Source: Thermoanaerobacter sp. (GTDB lineage: Bacteria > Bacillota > Thermoanaerobacteria > Thermoanaerobacterales > Thermoanaerobacteraceae). From it: a stretch of DNA of 64,000 nt. The notes beneath the pieces are model-generated. The model worked only from the letters and a program-made list of their open reading frames with translations. It did not search any database and was not told the DNA's origin. The number at the start of each line of letters is the position of its first letter. Position 1 is the stretch's first letter. A program made the translations under genes and the position numbers. The stretch covers positions 1 to 64,000 of the forward strand of contig JADBKJ010000001.1 of NCBI GenBank assembly GCA_014896455.1. Reading direction: 5' to 3'. Of the stretch, positions 40,274 through 50,082 are shown piece after piece.

Positions 40274-41974
40274 TTATTTTTCTTGTGCTATCACATATCC
40301 TATCATTTTATCTCCATCTAAATAGGCGTCAAACCGTCCTTCAAAAATTTTTACTCCTGTGTCGATATATGCCCCTTTTTTAAACCATTCTTCGTTAAAA
40401 ATGTTATTTTCATATCCATCAAAAACTGGCATATACAAAATATTGTCTACATCTAAATCAGCAAAAAAGTGTGTACCATAAGAAAGTTCCGGCATAAAAT
40501 CGCCATTTTTTATTCCAAGTTCTACAATCATAGCGGCATTAGATATCTCGTTGTATATAACAGGTACCCCTAAATAGGGATTGGAGGACCCCCATCTTCC
40601 AGGACCTACAAGAATGTATTTGTCTCCTATACTTTTATTGAGTCTACCTATTATTCTGGCAATTTCATGTTTATCTTTATATTTGCTATAAACTTCATGG
40701 TCTACGTATACTATATATCTTATGTTTTTCAAGATGCCATTTGTAAGCATCCTATCCCCTTTCAACAAGACACATTTTTTTTCAATATCTTTAGGAATGT
40801 GGACTTTTCTGAAACTTTCGTAAGAACTCAATGGTCGTGTTTGAAGAAGATAAAATTCACCTTTTTTTAAGTCATAAGTAAATTCAATATCAACCGCCAT
40901 TTCCATCTCTTTTTCGAGGTACTTAAATAGTTTAGAAATTATATTAAAAAATCCTTTATGTCTTCTGGGAAAATTTTCAAATGTAAAGATATATTTATTA
41001 GAGGCATCACTGTTATTTAGCATATTTATGTCAAAAATCGCATTTTCTCTTTTTGAATATATTTGAGCAATATCACCTATTTTTTCATGATAAGTTAAAA
41101 ATTGAGGTGTCTCATTGATGTTATAAGTATCTACTTCTCCTGTAATTAAATTTAATACATCAAAAGTTTCTTGTGAATTTTTGGCAATTTCTTTAGGATT
41201 ATTGCCTTCAGGTCGTAAGCGCAAATTAGTAAGAGAAAAAATTCTCGCATATCCTCTACCTGTACATTTTGTCCCTAAGCCAAAAACTAATCTCACAACT
41301 CCATCTTCTATTTTAATTCTGTCAGTCCACCGCCTGTAGTTTCGAGAGAAGCCTACTCCAGAAACCTCTGGATAAAAATATACTCCCTTTTGGGCTCCTA
41401 TTAGTTGTTGCACAATTACCCCCATTAATTCTTTTTGAACAGGAGCATGTTTTCTCCTATATGCGACGGCATCTGGACCATATACGCTTACATAAATCTC
41501 TTTAATAGCTTTTTCTAATTGTTTAAGCCTTTCTCTATCTGTACCTTTGTTAGAAATAAAAGTGGTATAATACTTGCCAGCAAAAGAATATTTTACACTA
41601 TCTTCTAATAAAGAAGAAGACCTCACAGCTAAAGGATAATACATTTTATTTAAAATCTCTGTCAGCATTTTTTTATATTCTGGGGGAAATTTAGCTTCTC
41701 TAAATCTCATTTCTACTTCCTCATAAGGAGTATCTTCCGTTATATCATTCAAATTATTATAATCTAAAAACATTTGATAATAATCAGTAGCTATAAAAAA
41801 GCTTTCAGGTATTTTCACACTTTGATTAAAAACATCGTTATATTTTTCTAATACTTCTTCTGCAAAACAAAGTCCCGAAGCTTTCCCCCCAATATGCCCT
41901 TCTCCAAAAATTCTCTCATTATTTTTTTTATTTAAGCGAGGGTCATAATCTTTATATAATAAAGTCCCAGCCAT
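40274..41974 (-). CDS. PEP synthase/PPDK N-terminal (ATP-grasp) domain protein
   Basis: GGKASGLCFAEEVL, YPLAVRSSSLLEDS, DIEFTYDLKKGEFYLLQTRPL; no phosphohistidine or PEP-barrel domain. Confidence 0.85.
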   Translation of the reverse strand: MAGTLLYKDYDPRLNKKNNERIFGEGHIGGKASGLCFAEEVLEKYNDVFNQSVKIPESFFIATDYYQMFLDYNNLNDITEDTPYEEVEMRFREAKFPPEYKKMLTEILNKMYYPLAVRSSSLLEDSVKYSFAGKYYTTFISNKGTDRERLKQLEKAIKEIYVSVYGPDAVAYRRKHAPVQKELMGVIVQQLIGAQKGVYFYPEVSGVGFSRNYRRWTDRIKIEDGVVRLVFGLGTKCTGRGYARIFSLTNLRLRPEGNNPKEIAKNSQETFDVLNLITGEVDTYNINETPQFLTYHEKIGDIAQIYSKRENAIFDINMLNNSDASNKYIFTFENFPRRHKGFFNIISKLFKYLEKEMEMAVDIEFTYDLKKGEFYLLQTRPLSSYESFRKVHIPKDIEKKCVLLKGDRMLTNGILKNIRYIVYVDHEVYSKYKDKHEIARIIGRLNKSIGDKYILVGPGRWGSSNPYLGVPVIYNEISNAAMIVELGIKNGDFMPELSYGTHFFADLDVDNILYMPVFDGYENNIFNEEWFKKGAYIDTGVKIFEGRFDAYLDGDKMIGYVIAQEK

Positions 41975-42096
41975 TTTTTCACCGCCTATTGACATTTTAA
42001 CTTTACACAAATTATAACATGAGATTTTTTAGTAAACAACAAAAAACCTCCCACAAAATTTCTTTGTGAGAGGTAGATATTTTTATTCAGAAAATT

Positions 42097-43221
42097 TTAC
42101 TCTTTATCTAAAGCTTCAACAGGATCGACATACTCTAATCCTTGAGCATCTGCAACAGGTTTGTATGTTACCATTCCTTTATAAACATTTAATCCTTTTA
42201 ATAAAGCTTTATTCTCAAGTAGAGCCTTCTTATATCCCTTATTTGCTATTTCTAAAGCATAAGGCAATGTTACGTTAGTTAAAGCAAAAGTAGAGGTTCT
42301 CGGAACAGCTCCTGGAATGTTAGGCACAGAATAATGTACTACTCCATGTTTTATAAAGTACGGGTCTTTGTGAGAAGTCGTTCTATCACAGGTCTCTATA
42401 CAACCACCTTGGTCTATTGCAACATCCACTATTACTGCACCTTTCTTCATCGTCTTTACCATTTCTTCTGTCACAAGCTTTGGTGCTTTCGCTCCGGGTA
42501 TCAAAACTGCTCCTATCAACAAGTCAGCTTTTTTCACACTCTGAGCAATATTAAAACTATTTGACATCAAAGTTGTAACTCGTCCTCCAAATATGTCATC
42601 AAGATACGCAAGTCTTACAGGATTTACATCCAATATTGTAACTCTTGCTCCCATTCCCACAGCTACCTTGGCTGCATTTGTACCTACTGTTCCCCCGCCT
42701 ATTATTACCACTTCTGCTGGCTCTACCCCTGGGACTCCCCCCATTACAATCCCTCTTCCTTCATTTATATTGGTGAGAAGATAAGCTCCTATTGTCACTG
42801 ACATCCTTCCAGCTACTTCGCTCATGGGAGTCAAAAGAGGAAGAGCTCCATTATCTAGTTGCACTGTCTCATAGGCAATTCCTACCACTTTTTTCCTTAA
42901 TAGAGCTTCTGTTTGTTGTTTATCAGGAGCTAAATGAAGATAAGTAAAAAGAACTTGGTCTTCTTTGAAATAGTCATATTCGCTTGGCTGCGGTTCTTTT
43001 ACTTTCATTATCATATCTGCTACATCAAATACTTCTTTTGCAGTTGAAAATATTTTAGCGCCAGCCTTTGCATATTCTTCATCAGTTATGCCACTTCCCA
43101 TCCCCGCACTTTTTTCAATATATACTTCATGCCCATTTTTTATAAAAGCTTCCACTCCAGCAGGAGTAATGGCCACTCGAGCCTCTGCAGTTTTTATCTC
43201 CTTTGGAACACCAATCTTCAT
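42097..43221 (-). CDS. ald: Alanine dehydrogenase
   Basis: [67 protein letters not shown]. Confidence 0.96.
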   Translation of the reverse strand: MKIGVPKEIKTAEARVAITPAGVEAFIKNGHEVYIEKSAGMGSGITDEEYAKAGAKIFSTAKEVFDVADMIMKVKEPQPSEYDYFKEDQVLFTYLHLAPDKQQTEALLRKKVVGIAYETVQLDNGALPLLTPMSEVAGRMSVTIGAYLLTNINEGRGIVMGGVPGVEPAEVVIIGGGTVGTNAAKVAVGMGARVTILDVNPVRLAYLDDIFGGRVTTLMSNSFNIAQSVKKADLLIGAVLIPGAKAPKLVTEEMVKTMKKGAVIVDVAIDQGGCIETCDRTTSHKDPYFIKHGVVHYSVPNIPGAVPRTSTFALTNVTLPYALEIANKGYKKALLENKALLKGLNVYKGMVTYKPVADAQGLEYVDPVEALDKE

Positions 43222-43349
43222 ATCCTATCTCCCCTTTAGCAATCTTTTATCAAAACCTTTTCAATATATTAATTCTATAAAAATACTAAAAATCCTTCAA
43301 CAAAAAATAGAAATCATAAAAATTTTTAAGCAAACAACATACTATCTTT

Positions 43350-43721
43350 TTATTTAGAATGTCCACTCCTTGAAAAATATATCCATCCTCTTCTGTTAAG
43401 ATATCTTATAAACATTATCAACCTTTCATAAAGAGGCTCAACTTCATCTCCAAATTTTTCTTTTAGTTTTTGTCCTATTTCATAAACATTCCTCTCACCA
43501 TTTATTAAATTCCATACAGCACTTCCTATTTCATCTAACTCTAAAGTAGTGGTCTTTGGCCTTTTAACAAAAATCCTCACTGTTTTTTCAATCAATTTGT
43601 TATGATGAAATATAAACACTACTTTTCCTTTCCTATTTTCCCATTCTACCTTATCACTACGATGAGGTACATAAAGCAAGAAATTATCTCTCTTTTTTTC
43701 TTCTCTTTTTATCTTTCTCAC
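43350..43721 (-). CDS. PqqD-like (RRE-fold) protein
   Basis: TTTLELDEIGSAVWNLINGERNVYEIGQKLKEKFGDEVEPLYERLIMFIRYLNRRGWI. Confidence 0.75.
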   Translation of the reverse strand: MRKIKREEKKRDNFLLYVPHRSDKVEWENRKGKVVFIFHHNKLIEKTVRIFVKRPKTTTLELDEIGSAVWNLINGERNVYEIGQKLKEKFGDEVEPLYERLIMFIRYLNRRGWIYFSRSGHSK

Positions 43722-43729
43722 CTCTTTAC

Positions 43730-43764
43730 AATCAACACTCCCACTTTACATGGGAGTGTTGATT
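43730..43764. terminator. Terminator AATCAACACTCCCA-N7-TGGGAGTGTTGATT with T run
   Basis: 14-bp perfect stem. Confidence 0.85.
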
Positions 43765-43766
43765 TT

Positions 43767-45716
43767 TTAAGCCTCTTCTTTATCATTCTTACAAGTGTAT
43801 AAATATAGGAACAATCCAACTAATAAGAACATTATTAAAGAAAACCACGATGCAAACGATGAGGTATTTGTAATCCAATTAGAAGCAAAATCTATATTTA
43901 TCTTTAAAGCCACAAAAACAGCAATTACAAGTCCCATTAAAGCATCTCCAGCAACAAGTCCTGAGGCAATGAGAATACCTTTTTCCACTTTTTCTTTTTG
44001 TAATTTCTCGTTTTTCCTGTAGCGTTGATCAACTATCCATCTTATTATACCACCAACTGCAATAGCAGCACTTAATTCAAAAGGCAAATAAAGTCCTAAT
44101 GCAAATGGCAGTACAGGAACGTGCATCATCTCCGCCATTATCCCCATAAAAACACCTGCTATTATAAAGGTCCAAGGCAAGTCACCTGTCATAATGCCTT
44201 TTACAACCATTGACATGATGGTAGCTTGAGGTGCTGGAATATCTTTTGAGCCGAAACCGTAGGCATTATTTAAAAGTATTAAAATTAATCCAGCAAACAC
44301 TGAGGCGGCTATTATACCAACATAGGTAAATATCTCAACATATTTGGGAGTTCCACCTATAATAAAAGTAGTCTTCAGAGATTGTGCATTTGCTCCAGCT
44401 ATAGCAGTAGCCACACATACTATGCCACCAATAGTAATAGCTATTACCATTCCTTCGTTTCCAACAGCTCCTACCAATTTCAAAATAGAGGTTACAATAA
44501 GCAATGTAGCTATTGTCATACCAGAAATAGGGTTATTAGATACTCCAACAAGTCCAGTAATCCTAGCAGACACCACAGCAAAGAAGAAAGCAAACAATAT
44601 TGCTAACAAGCTTCCTAGCGCAGTAACACCAAGAGAAGGTGTTAACCATGCTACAAAAAATACAAAAGCCGCCCCAAATATTACCCATGTTAAAGGAACA
44701 TCAATATCTGTCCTTTTAACATCTTTACCTTTCATTCCTAACCCTACCATTGATTCTCTAAAAGCTTTTACTATCGTAGGAAGAGCTTTTATTAAACTTA
44801 TGAAACCTCCTGCTAAAACCCCACCTGCACCTATATACCTAATATATTTACTCCATATGTCACCCGCAGACATATCTTTAATAAGGTCCGTAGCAGGGTA
44901 TACTGGTGTAGTAAGTCCTGCCCCAAAGAATTTTATAAGAGGTATTAACCCTAACCAAGCAAGAACACTACCAGCCAACATGTAAAGCGCTACATCTAAA
45001 CCAACAATAAAGCCAACACCCATTAAAGAAGCAAGTACATTTACACCTACTTCCGTACTTTCAAACCTTTTTATAACCCAAGAAGGGTTTTCTGACCATA
45101 TTCCAAAGCCACCAGATAAAAGCTTGTAAATTCCACCTACTAACATGCCTGATAAAACTGTCATAAAGCCTGTTCCACCCTGATTGCTGGTCACAAGTAC
45201 TTCAGCAGCAGCCATTCCTTCAGGATAGATAAGTTTGCCATGTTCTTCAACTGTCAAATACCTTCTTAAAGGAATTACAAATAAAACACCTAAAAATCCA
45301 CCTACTAAAGCGACAAAAACAATTCTAATTAAAGTAAATTGGTCCTCGAATCCCCACAAAATTATAGCAGGAAGAGTAAATATGATGCCACCCGCCAGGC
45401 TTTCACCTGTTGCAGCAATAGCCATCACCAAGTTTGACTCTAATATACTATCTCGCTTAAAAACACCTTTTAATAAAGCCGTTGCTAATACTGCAGCTGG
45501 GATAGCGGCACTAATTGTCATACCAGCTTTTAAACCTAAGTAGGCATTTGCAGCAGCAAAAAGTATAGCAAATAAGCTGCCAACTATGACTGCCACAGCT
45601 GTAAGTTCTGGAAGTGCTTTATCTGCCGGTATAAAGGGAATATATTCACTACCATGCACTCCACCGTAAGCATCATGAGACAATTTTCTCTTTTCTAAAC
45701 CTTGTGCTTTGGCCAT
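43767..45716 (-). CDS. OPT-family oligopeptide transporter
   Basis: ANAYLGLKAGMTISAAIPAAVLATALL; multi-TM; start MAKAQGLEKRKL. Confidence 0.9.
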   Translation of the reverse strand: MAKAQGLEKRKLSHDAYGGVHGSEYIPFIPADKALPELTAVAVIVGSLFAILFAAANAYLGLKAGMTISAAIPAAVLATALLKGVFKRDSILESNLVMAIAATGESLAGGIIFTLPAIILWGFEDQFTLIRIVFVALVGGFLGVLFVIPLRRYLTVEEHGKLIYPEGMAAAEVLVTSNQGGTGFMTVLSGMLVGGIYKLLSGGFGIWSENPSWVIKRFESTEVGVNVLASLMGVGFIVGLDVALYMLAGSVLAWLGLIPLIKFFGAGLTTPVYPATDLIKDMSAGDIWSKYIRYIGAGGVLAGGFISLIKALPTIVKAFRESMVGLGMKGKDVKRTDIDVPLTWVIFGAAFVFFVAWLTPSLGVTALGSLLAILFAFFFAVVSARITGLVGVSNNPISGMTIATLLIVTSILKLVGAVGNEGMVIAITIGGIVCVATAIAGANAQSLKTTFIIGGTPKYVEIFTYVGIIAASVFAGLILILLNNAYGFGSKDIPAPQATIMSMVVKGIMTGDLPWTFIIAGVFMGIMAEMMHVPVLPFALGLYLPFELSAAIAVGGIIRWIVDQRYRKNEKLQKEKVEKGILIASGLVAGDALMGLVIAVFVALKINIDFASNWITNTSSFASWFSLIMFLLVGLFLYLYTCKNDKEEA

Positions 45717-45907
45717 TTTAATCCCCCTATTCAAAATAAGTTTGAACAAAATTTAACAAATTTTGTCCTTTCATGTCATCCCCCCCTCTATTTGTGTTTA
45801 ATTAAACATTTACATTTAACAATTATACACAATTTATACTACACTATATTATTCTTCAAAATATAAAAAAATCCTTCTATTTCTTAAAAATTTTTTGTAC
45901 ACAAAAA

Positions 45908-46209
45908 AGGCGCCAATATGACGCCTCAGTTTGTTGACAAAGTTAAAAAATATTCAAAGGAGATATTTTGCATCGTCGCTCCGATGTTCCAAAGCGACAA
46001 AACACTAAGCTCGACCTTCGGGCTCCGCAGGGTACCGGGCACATTCGACATCCTTGTCTTAGTGCCCGCCTCCGCCCTCCGTGGCTACGGCCCTGCCTCC
46101 ACCCTTGGTCTCGCTAAGTTTTGTTACCGCTTTGTCACAAGTCGCACCGATTGCAAAATATCTCCTTTACGAAAGTTTGTCTACAGTCTGAGGCGCCAAT
46201 ATGACGCCT
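45908..46209 (-). repeat. Full-length terminator-associated repeat (264 bp, 45927-46190) flanked by 19-bp direct repeats AGGCGCCAATATGACGCCT
   Basis: Direct repeats 45908-45926 and 46191-46209 are identical; first 50 and last 43 nt of the element are identical to the 55.4-kb copy. Confidence 0.92.
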
Positions 46210-47460
46210 CTATTTCCTATATATTATTGCTCCAAGATTTTTTAACTTTTCTTCCATTTTTACATAGCCTCTGTCAATATGATAAATATCATTTATTTCA
46301 GTCCTACCTTCTGCAATAAGTCCAGCCAATACTAAGGCTGCTCCCGCTCTTAAATCTGTTGCTTTAACTTCTGCACCTGTCAAATGCCCTACTCCTGTAA
46401 CAACAGCACTCCTTCCTTCTATCTTTATATTTGCCCCCATACGCTTTAGCTCATCCACATGCATAAATCTATTTTCAAAAACTGTTTCTATTATAACGCT
46501 TGTCCCTTTTGCCACTGTCATCATAGCCATCATTTGAGCTTGCATATCTGTAGGAAAGCCTGGATAAGGAAGAGTTTTTATGTCCACCGCTTTATAATTT
46601 TTAATTCCTTTGACTCGCAGTCCTTTAGGTTCTTCTGTTATCTTAATTCCACATTCTGTTAATTTCGCAACTACAGACCTTATGTGATCCACTATGACAT
46701 TTTCTATAAGAACATTCCCTCCAGTCATTGCAGCTGCTACCATAAAGGTCCCCGCTTCAATTCTATCTGGTATGACAGTATGCTCAGCCCCTTTTAGCTC
46801 TTTTACTCCTTCAATTCTTATTGTATCTGTACCAGCACCCTTAATATTCGCTCCCATCTTGTTGAGAAAATTGGCAAGGTCAACAATTTCTGGCTCTTCC
46901 GCAGCATTTTCTATTATAGTAACTCCTTCTGCAAAAACTGCCGCCATCATGATGTTTTCTGTGGCTCCAACACTTGGAAAATCTAAATAAATTTTTTTGC
47001 CTGTCAATTTTTTAGCTCGTGCTTCTACATAACCATGTCCTATAGTAATATCTGCTCCCAAAGTTTGAAATCCTTTTAAATGCAAATCTATTGGGCGAGA
47101 ACCAATAGCACACCCACCTGGCATAGAAATTTTAGCATGGCCAAGCCTAGCGAGTATAGGTCCCATCACCAAAAACGATGCTCTCATTTTCTTCACCAAA
47201 TCATATGGGGCTTCTACATCTTTAATATCCACTTTTATTTTTAATTTCTCATTTTCAAATTCACATATAGCACCAAAATGCTTAATTAACTCTATCATGA
47301 CATTGACATCCTCTAAAGTAGGTATGTCGTCTAGCACTATTTCTCCTGATGATAATAAAGAAGCGGCAATTATAGGTAATACAGAATTTTTAGCTCCACT
47401 TATTTTTACACTTCCTTTAAGGGGTGGACTTTTTTCAACAATAAATTTCGTTTTTATCAC
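46210..47460 (-). CDS. murA: UDP-N-acetylglucosamine 1-carboxyvinyltransferase
   Basis: [38 protein letters not shown]. Confidence 0.96.
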   Translation of the reverse strand: MIKTKFIVEKSPPLKGSVKISGAKNSVLPIIAASLLSSGEIVLDDIPTLEDVNVMIELIKHFGAICEFENEKLKIKVDIKDVEAPYDLVKKMRASFLVMGPILARLGHAKISMPGGCAIGSRPIDLHLKGFQTLGADITIGHGYVEARAKKLTGKKIYLDFPSVGATENIMMAAVFAEGVTIIENAAEEPEIVDLANFLNKMGANIKGAGTDTIRIEGVKELKGAEHTVIPDRIEAGTFMVAAAMTGGNVLIENVIVDHIRSVVAKLTECGIKITEEPKGLRVKGIKNYKAVDIKTLPYPGFPTDMQAQMMAMMTVAKGTSVIIETVFENRFMHVDELKRMGANIKIEGRSAVVTGVGHLTGAEVKATDLRAGAALVLAGLIAEGRTEINDIYHIDRGYVKMEEKLKNLGAIIYRK

Positions 47461-47466
47461 CCTCTT

Positions 47467-48216
47467 TTAATATTCTATAGCTATAATAGGTGTTGCAACC
47501 CACAAATAAGTTTTATCATCAAAAGAACTATATCTTATTGCTACGTTTAAATTTATTTTTTCACTTCCTAATTTAATATATTCTTTTAATTTGCTCGAAT
47601 AAGCAGAAACACTTATTATGTTTTCGTCGTCCATTCCTTCTATTTTTTGTGCATGTAATTTATCAAGTACTAATTTAACTATACTATTATTTTTTTCTTT
47701 ATTCAACTTACCTTTAAAGGTTCCGACAAAACATACTGTTACCTTAGGTTTTAGCTTGAATATTTTAAAAGTATTATTTATAAGTACCTTCTCTTTTAAA
47801 GCATTGTCATAACCGTTAATAAGATATTCGTCTATTAACATATAAGTTTCGCTCTTTGAACCATTTTTTAAACTTTGAACTGCTATGTTTATATGTCTAC
47901 TGTTTTCCGTATATTCCACTTCCACTTGTCTAAAATTGTTTTCTTCAATGTGAGATATTTTGGTTTTTTGCTTATTGATATTCATGTTTTTTATCGTTAT
48001 TTCGACATATTCATTTAATTTATAAAAAGATGTAAAATCATTGTTAATCTTTGCCCATGCACTTATATTTGCATATTCATATTTTGCACCCGTATTTAAG
48101 AAAGTCCTCTTTACAAGTTCTACATTATCATCAAAAGAAAGAAAAGCTTGTCTTTGGACACTCAATGAAAATAAAACTGTAAAAATTATTATTCCTATAA
48201 TTATCCTCTTAACCAT
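47467..48216 (-). CDS. ywmB: YwmB-family TATA-box-binding-like protein
   Basis: Weak sequence signature; assigned mainly by position immediately upstream of murA. Confidence 0.65.
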   Translation of the reverse strand: MVKRIIIGIIIFTVLFSLSVQRQAFLSFDDNVELVKRTFLNTGAKYEYANISAWAKINNDFTSFYKLNEYVEITIKNMNINKQKTKISHIEENNFRQVEVEYTENSRHINIAVQSLKNGSKSETYMLIDEYLINGYDNALKEKVLINNTFKIFKLKPKVTVCFVGTFKGKLNKEKNNSIVKLVLDKLHAQKIEGMDDENIISVSAYSSKLKEYIKLGSEKINLNVAIRYSSFDDKTYLWVATPIIAIEY

Positions 48217-48249
48217 ACCTCATACCTCCATATATACTTTTTTAAAGAG

Positions 48250-48320
48250 AAAAGGCGGTAAAATATCAGCGAATCCACAAGGGGGAGAATGGATCCGTCG
48301 ATTTTTACCGCCCTTCTATT
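48250..48320. other. Long imperfect hairpin GGCGGTAAAAAT...ATTTTACCGCC with a C-rich loop (minus strand)
   Basis: Outer 10-11 bp stem plus a second imperfect stem, loop TTCTCCCCCTTG; in the 5' region of ywmB. Confidence 0.6.
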
Positions 48321-48432
48321 TTAAATTATTAACCACAACAAAAAATTTTATTCATAAGTTTTAAAAATTTTTATTACTGGCATAATAGGAAAAAAGGACA
48401 GCTATTAGAAAGAATTAGATAAAAAGAGAAAA

Positions 48433-48449
48433 GGTCAGATAAGGTCAGA
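48433..48449 (+). promoter_or_regulatory. Degenerate CtsR-like direct repeat GGTCAGA-TAA-GGTCAGA
   Basis: Same architecture as the CtsR box, with one substitution in each half. Confidence 0.45.
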
Positions 48450-48483
48450 TAAACATAGATAAATTTTCCTATTGAGGATTTTT

Positions 48484-48500
48484 GGTCAAATAAGGTCAAA
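48484..48500 (+). promoter_or_regulatory. CtsR operator GGTCAAA-TAA-GGTCAAA
   Basis: Exact match to RGTCAAA-NAN-RGTCAAA; 79 bp upstream of the plus-strand gene at 48579. Confidence 0.8.
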
Positions 48501-48578
48501 AATCAAATTTGTTTTATAATTTTTATAAAGTAAAATTATAAGTGGAAGGAAAAATCTCTTAAAAAGGAGGTGTAGTAT

Positions 48579-48875
48579 ATGTTCTGGGTAACACTTATTG
48601 TAGTAGGACTTATATCTAGTCTTGTATTTCATCCTTTGTTCAATTCCAAAGCTGGAAAATCTTACGGCGAAAAGCTAAATAAAATCTACGGAACATATTG
48701 GGCAGCATTAGTTGCACATCTAATAGGAGCATGGCTTGGCGGCGCTTATCTTGGCAAATGGGGCTGGATAGTCGCTGATTACAACGTAATAGGTGGATTC
48801 ATCGGAGCAATAGTAATTGGTTATTTGTGGTACCTAATCGCTAAAAGTCAAACAAAAGCAGAAGCTAATAAATAA
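48579..48875 (+). CDS. Small Gly-rich membrane protein (GlsB/YeaQ/YmgE-like)
   Basis: Three predicted TM segments, GGFIGAIVIGYLWYLIA C-terminus; strong SD AAAAAGGAGGTG. Confidence 0.7.
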   Translation: MFWVTLIVVGLISSLVFHPLFNSKAGKSYGEKLNKIYGTYWAALVAHLIGAWLGGAYLGKWGWIVADYNVIGGFIGAIVIGYLWYLIAKSQTKAEANK

Positions 48876-48886
48876 AATAAATTCAT

Positions 48887-48912
48887 AAAAGCGGGGTTCA
48901 TTCCCCGCTTTT
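48887..48912. terminator. Bidirectional terminator AAAAGCGGGG-N6-CCCCGCTTTT
   Basis: Inverted repeat between convergent genes. Confidence 0.85.
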
Positions 48913-50052
48913 ATATTCCTCTGGCTTTGTGTCACTCAAGTTAAACGCATATTTTATCGCCTGAATTATTCTCAAAGAGGCTTTACCATCACCATAGGGA
49001 TTTACCGCATTAGCCATTTTATCATATTCTTCCCTTTTTTCAAGAAGCAATGTTCCTTCATTGTATACAACTTCCTGTTCTGTTCCAATTACTTTTACTG
49101 TCCCTGCTTCAACAGCCTCCGGCCTTTCTGTAACATCTCTCAAAACAAGCACGGGTTTGCCCAGAGAAGGTACTTCTTCCTGTAAGCCTCCCGAATCAGT
49201 CATCACCATATAGCATTTTGCCATGAGATTGTGCATTTCGTCTGTATCAAGAGGGTCTAAAAGAAGCACATTGCCAAGTTCTCCTAATATGCTAAATACA
49301 GTTTCTCTCACTACAGGGTTTTTATGGACAGGATATACTATATAAACATCCTTGTAATTTTGAGCAATCTCTTTGAGGGCATTGCATATATTTTCAAGAG
49401 GTTTACCCCAATTTTCTCTTCTATGAGCTGTAACTACAATAACTTTTTTATCATTGTAATCAATTTGGTTGAGCCGTTCGTCCCTAAAAACATAATCTTC
49501 CTTTACAGTATATGCCATTGCATCTATGACAGTATTGCCTGTAACAAAAATACTTTCTTCACTTACTCCTTCTTTTAAAAGATTCAATTTTGCCCTGCTT
49601 GTAGGAGAAAAGTGTAAATCTGTCAAAACTCCTGTAAGCTTTCTGTTTATCTCTTCGGGATATGGAAACCATTTGTTAAAAGACCTAAGCCCTGCTTCTA
49701 CATGTCCCACCTTAATTTTGTGATAAAAAGCTGCTAATGCAGCAGCAAAAGTTGTTGTAGTATCTCCGTGTACAAGTACAAGGTCCGGCTTTTCGCTATT
49801 AAAGACTCTTTCAAGCCCTATAAGGGCGGAAGTAGTAATTTCAGATAATGTCTGTTTTTCTTTCATGATGTTCAAATCATAATGCGGAGTAATATTAAAA
49901 AGCCTCAGCACCTGATCGAGCATCTCCCGGTGCTGGGCTGTAACGCAAACTTTTGATTCAAAATCTTTTTCTCTTTCCAAAGCTTTAATAAGAGGTGCCA
50001 TTTTAATAGCTTCAGGCCTTGTCCCAAAAACAGATATGATTTTTAATGTCAT
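48898..50052 (-). CDS. wecB: UDP-GlcNAc 2-epimerase (non-hydrolysing)
   Basis: IISVFGTRPEAIKMAPLIKALE; HVEAGLRSFNKWFPYPEEINR. Confidence 0.95.
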   Translation of the reverse strand: MTLKIISVFGTRPEAIKMAPLIKALEREKDFESKVCVTAQHREMLDQVLRLFNITPHYDLNIMKEKQTLSEITTSALIGLERVFNSEKPDLVLVHGDTTTTFAAALAAFYHKIKVGHVEAGLRSFNKWFPYPEEINRKLTGVLTDLHFSPTSRAKLNLLKEGVSEESIFVTGNTVIDAMAYTVKEDYVFRDERLNQIDYNDKKVIVVTAHRRENWGKPLENICNALKEIAQNYKDVYIVYPVHKNPVVRETVFSILGELGNVLLLDPLDTDEMHNLMAKCYMVMTDSGGLQEEVPSLGKPVLVLRDVTERPEAVEAGTVKVIGTEQEVVYNEGTLLLEKREEYDKMANAVNPYGDGKASLRIIQAIKYAFNLSDTKPEEYKSGE

Positions 50053-50082
50053 AATTTTACACTCCTTAATATGTTGCAATTA

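Noticed and set aside
44344-44985. 213-aa plus-strand ORF inside the OPT gene
   Set aside because: Antisense to a well-supported transporter; low-complexity Thr/Ile/Pro composition reflects the opposite-strand hydrophobic codons
45908-46209. Group II intron at a terminator (class C)
   Set aside because: Insertion-site preference is similar but the element is only about 265 bp, has long terminal inverted repeats, no RT and no recognisable domain V
45918-46319. 133-aa plus-strand ORF spanning the repeat element and the end of murA
   Set aside because: Composed of the repeat and antisense murA; frame not conserved in the 55-kb copy, so likely spurious
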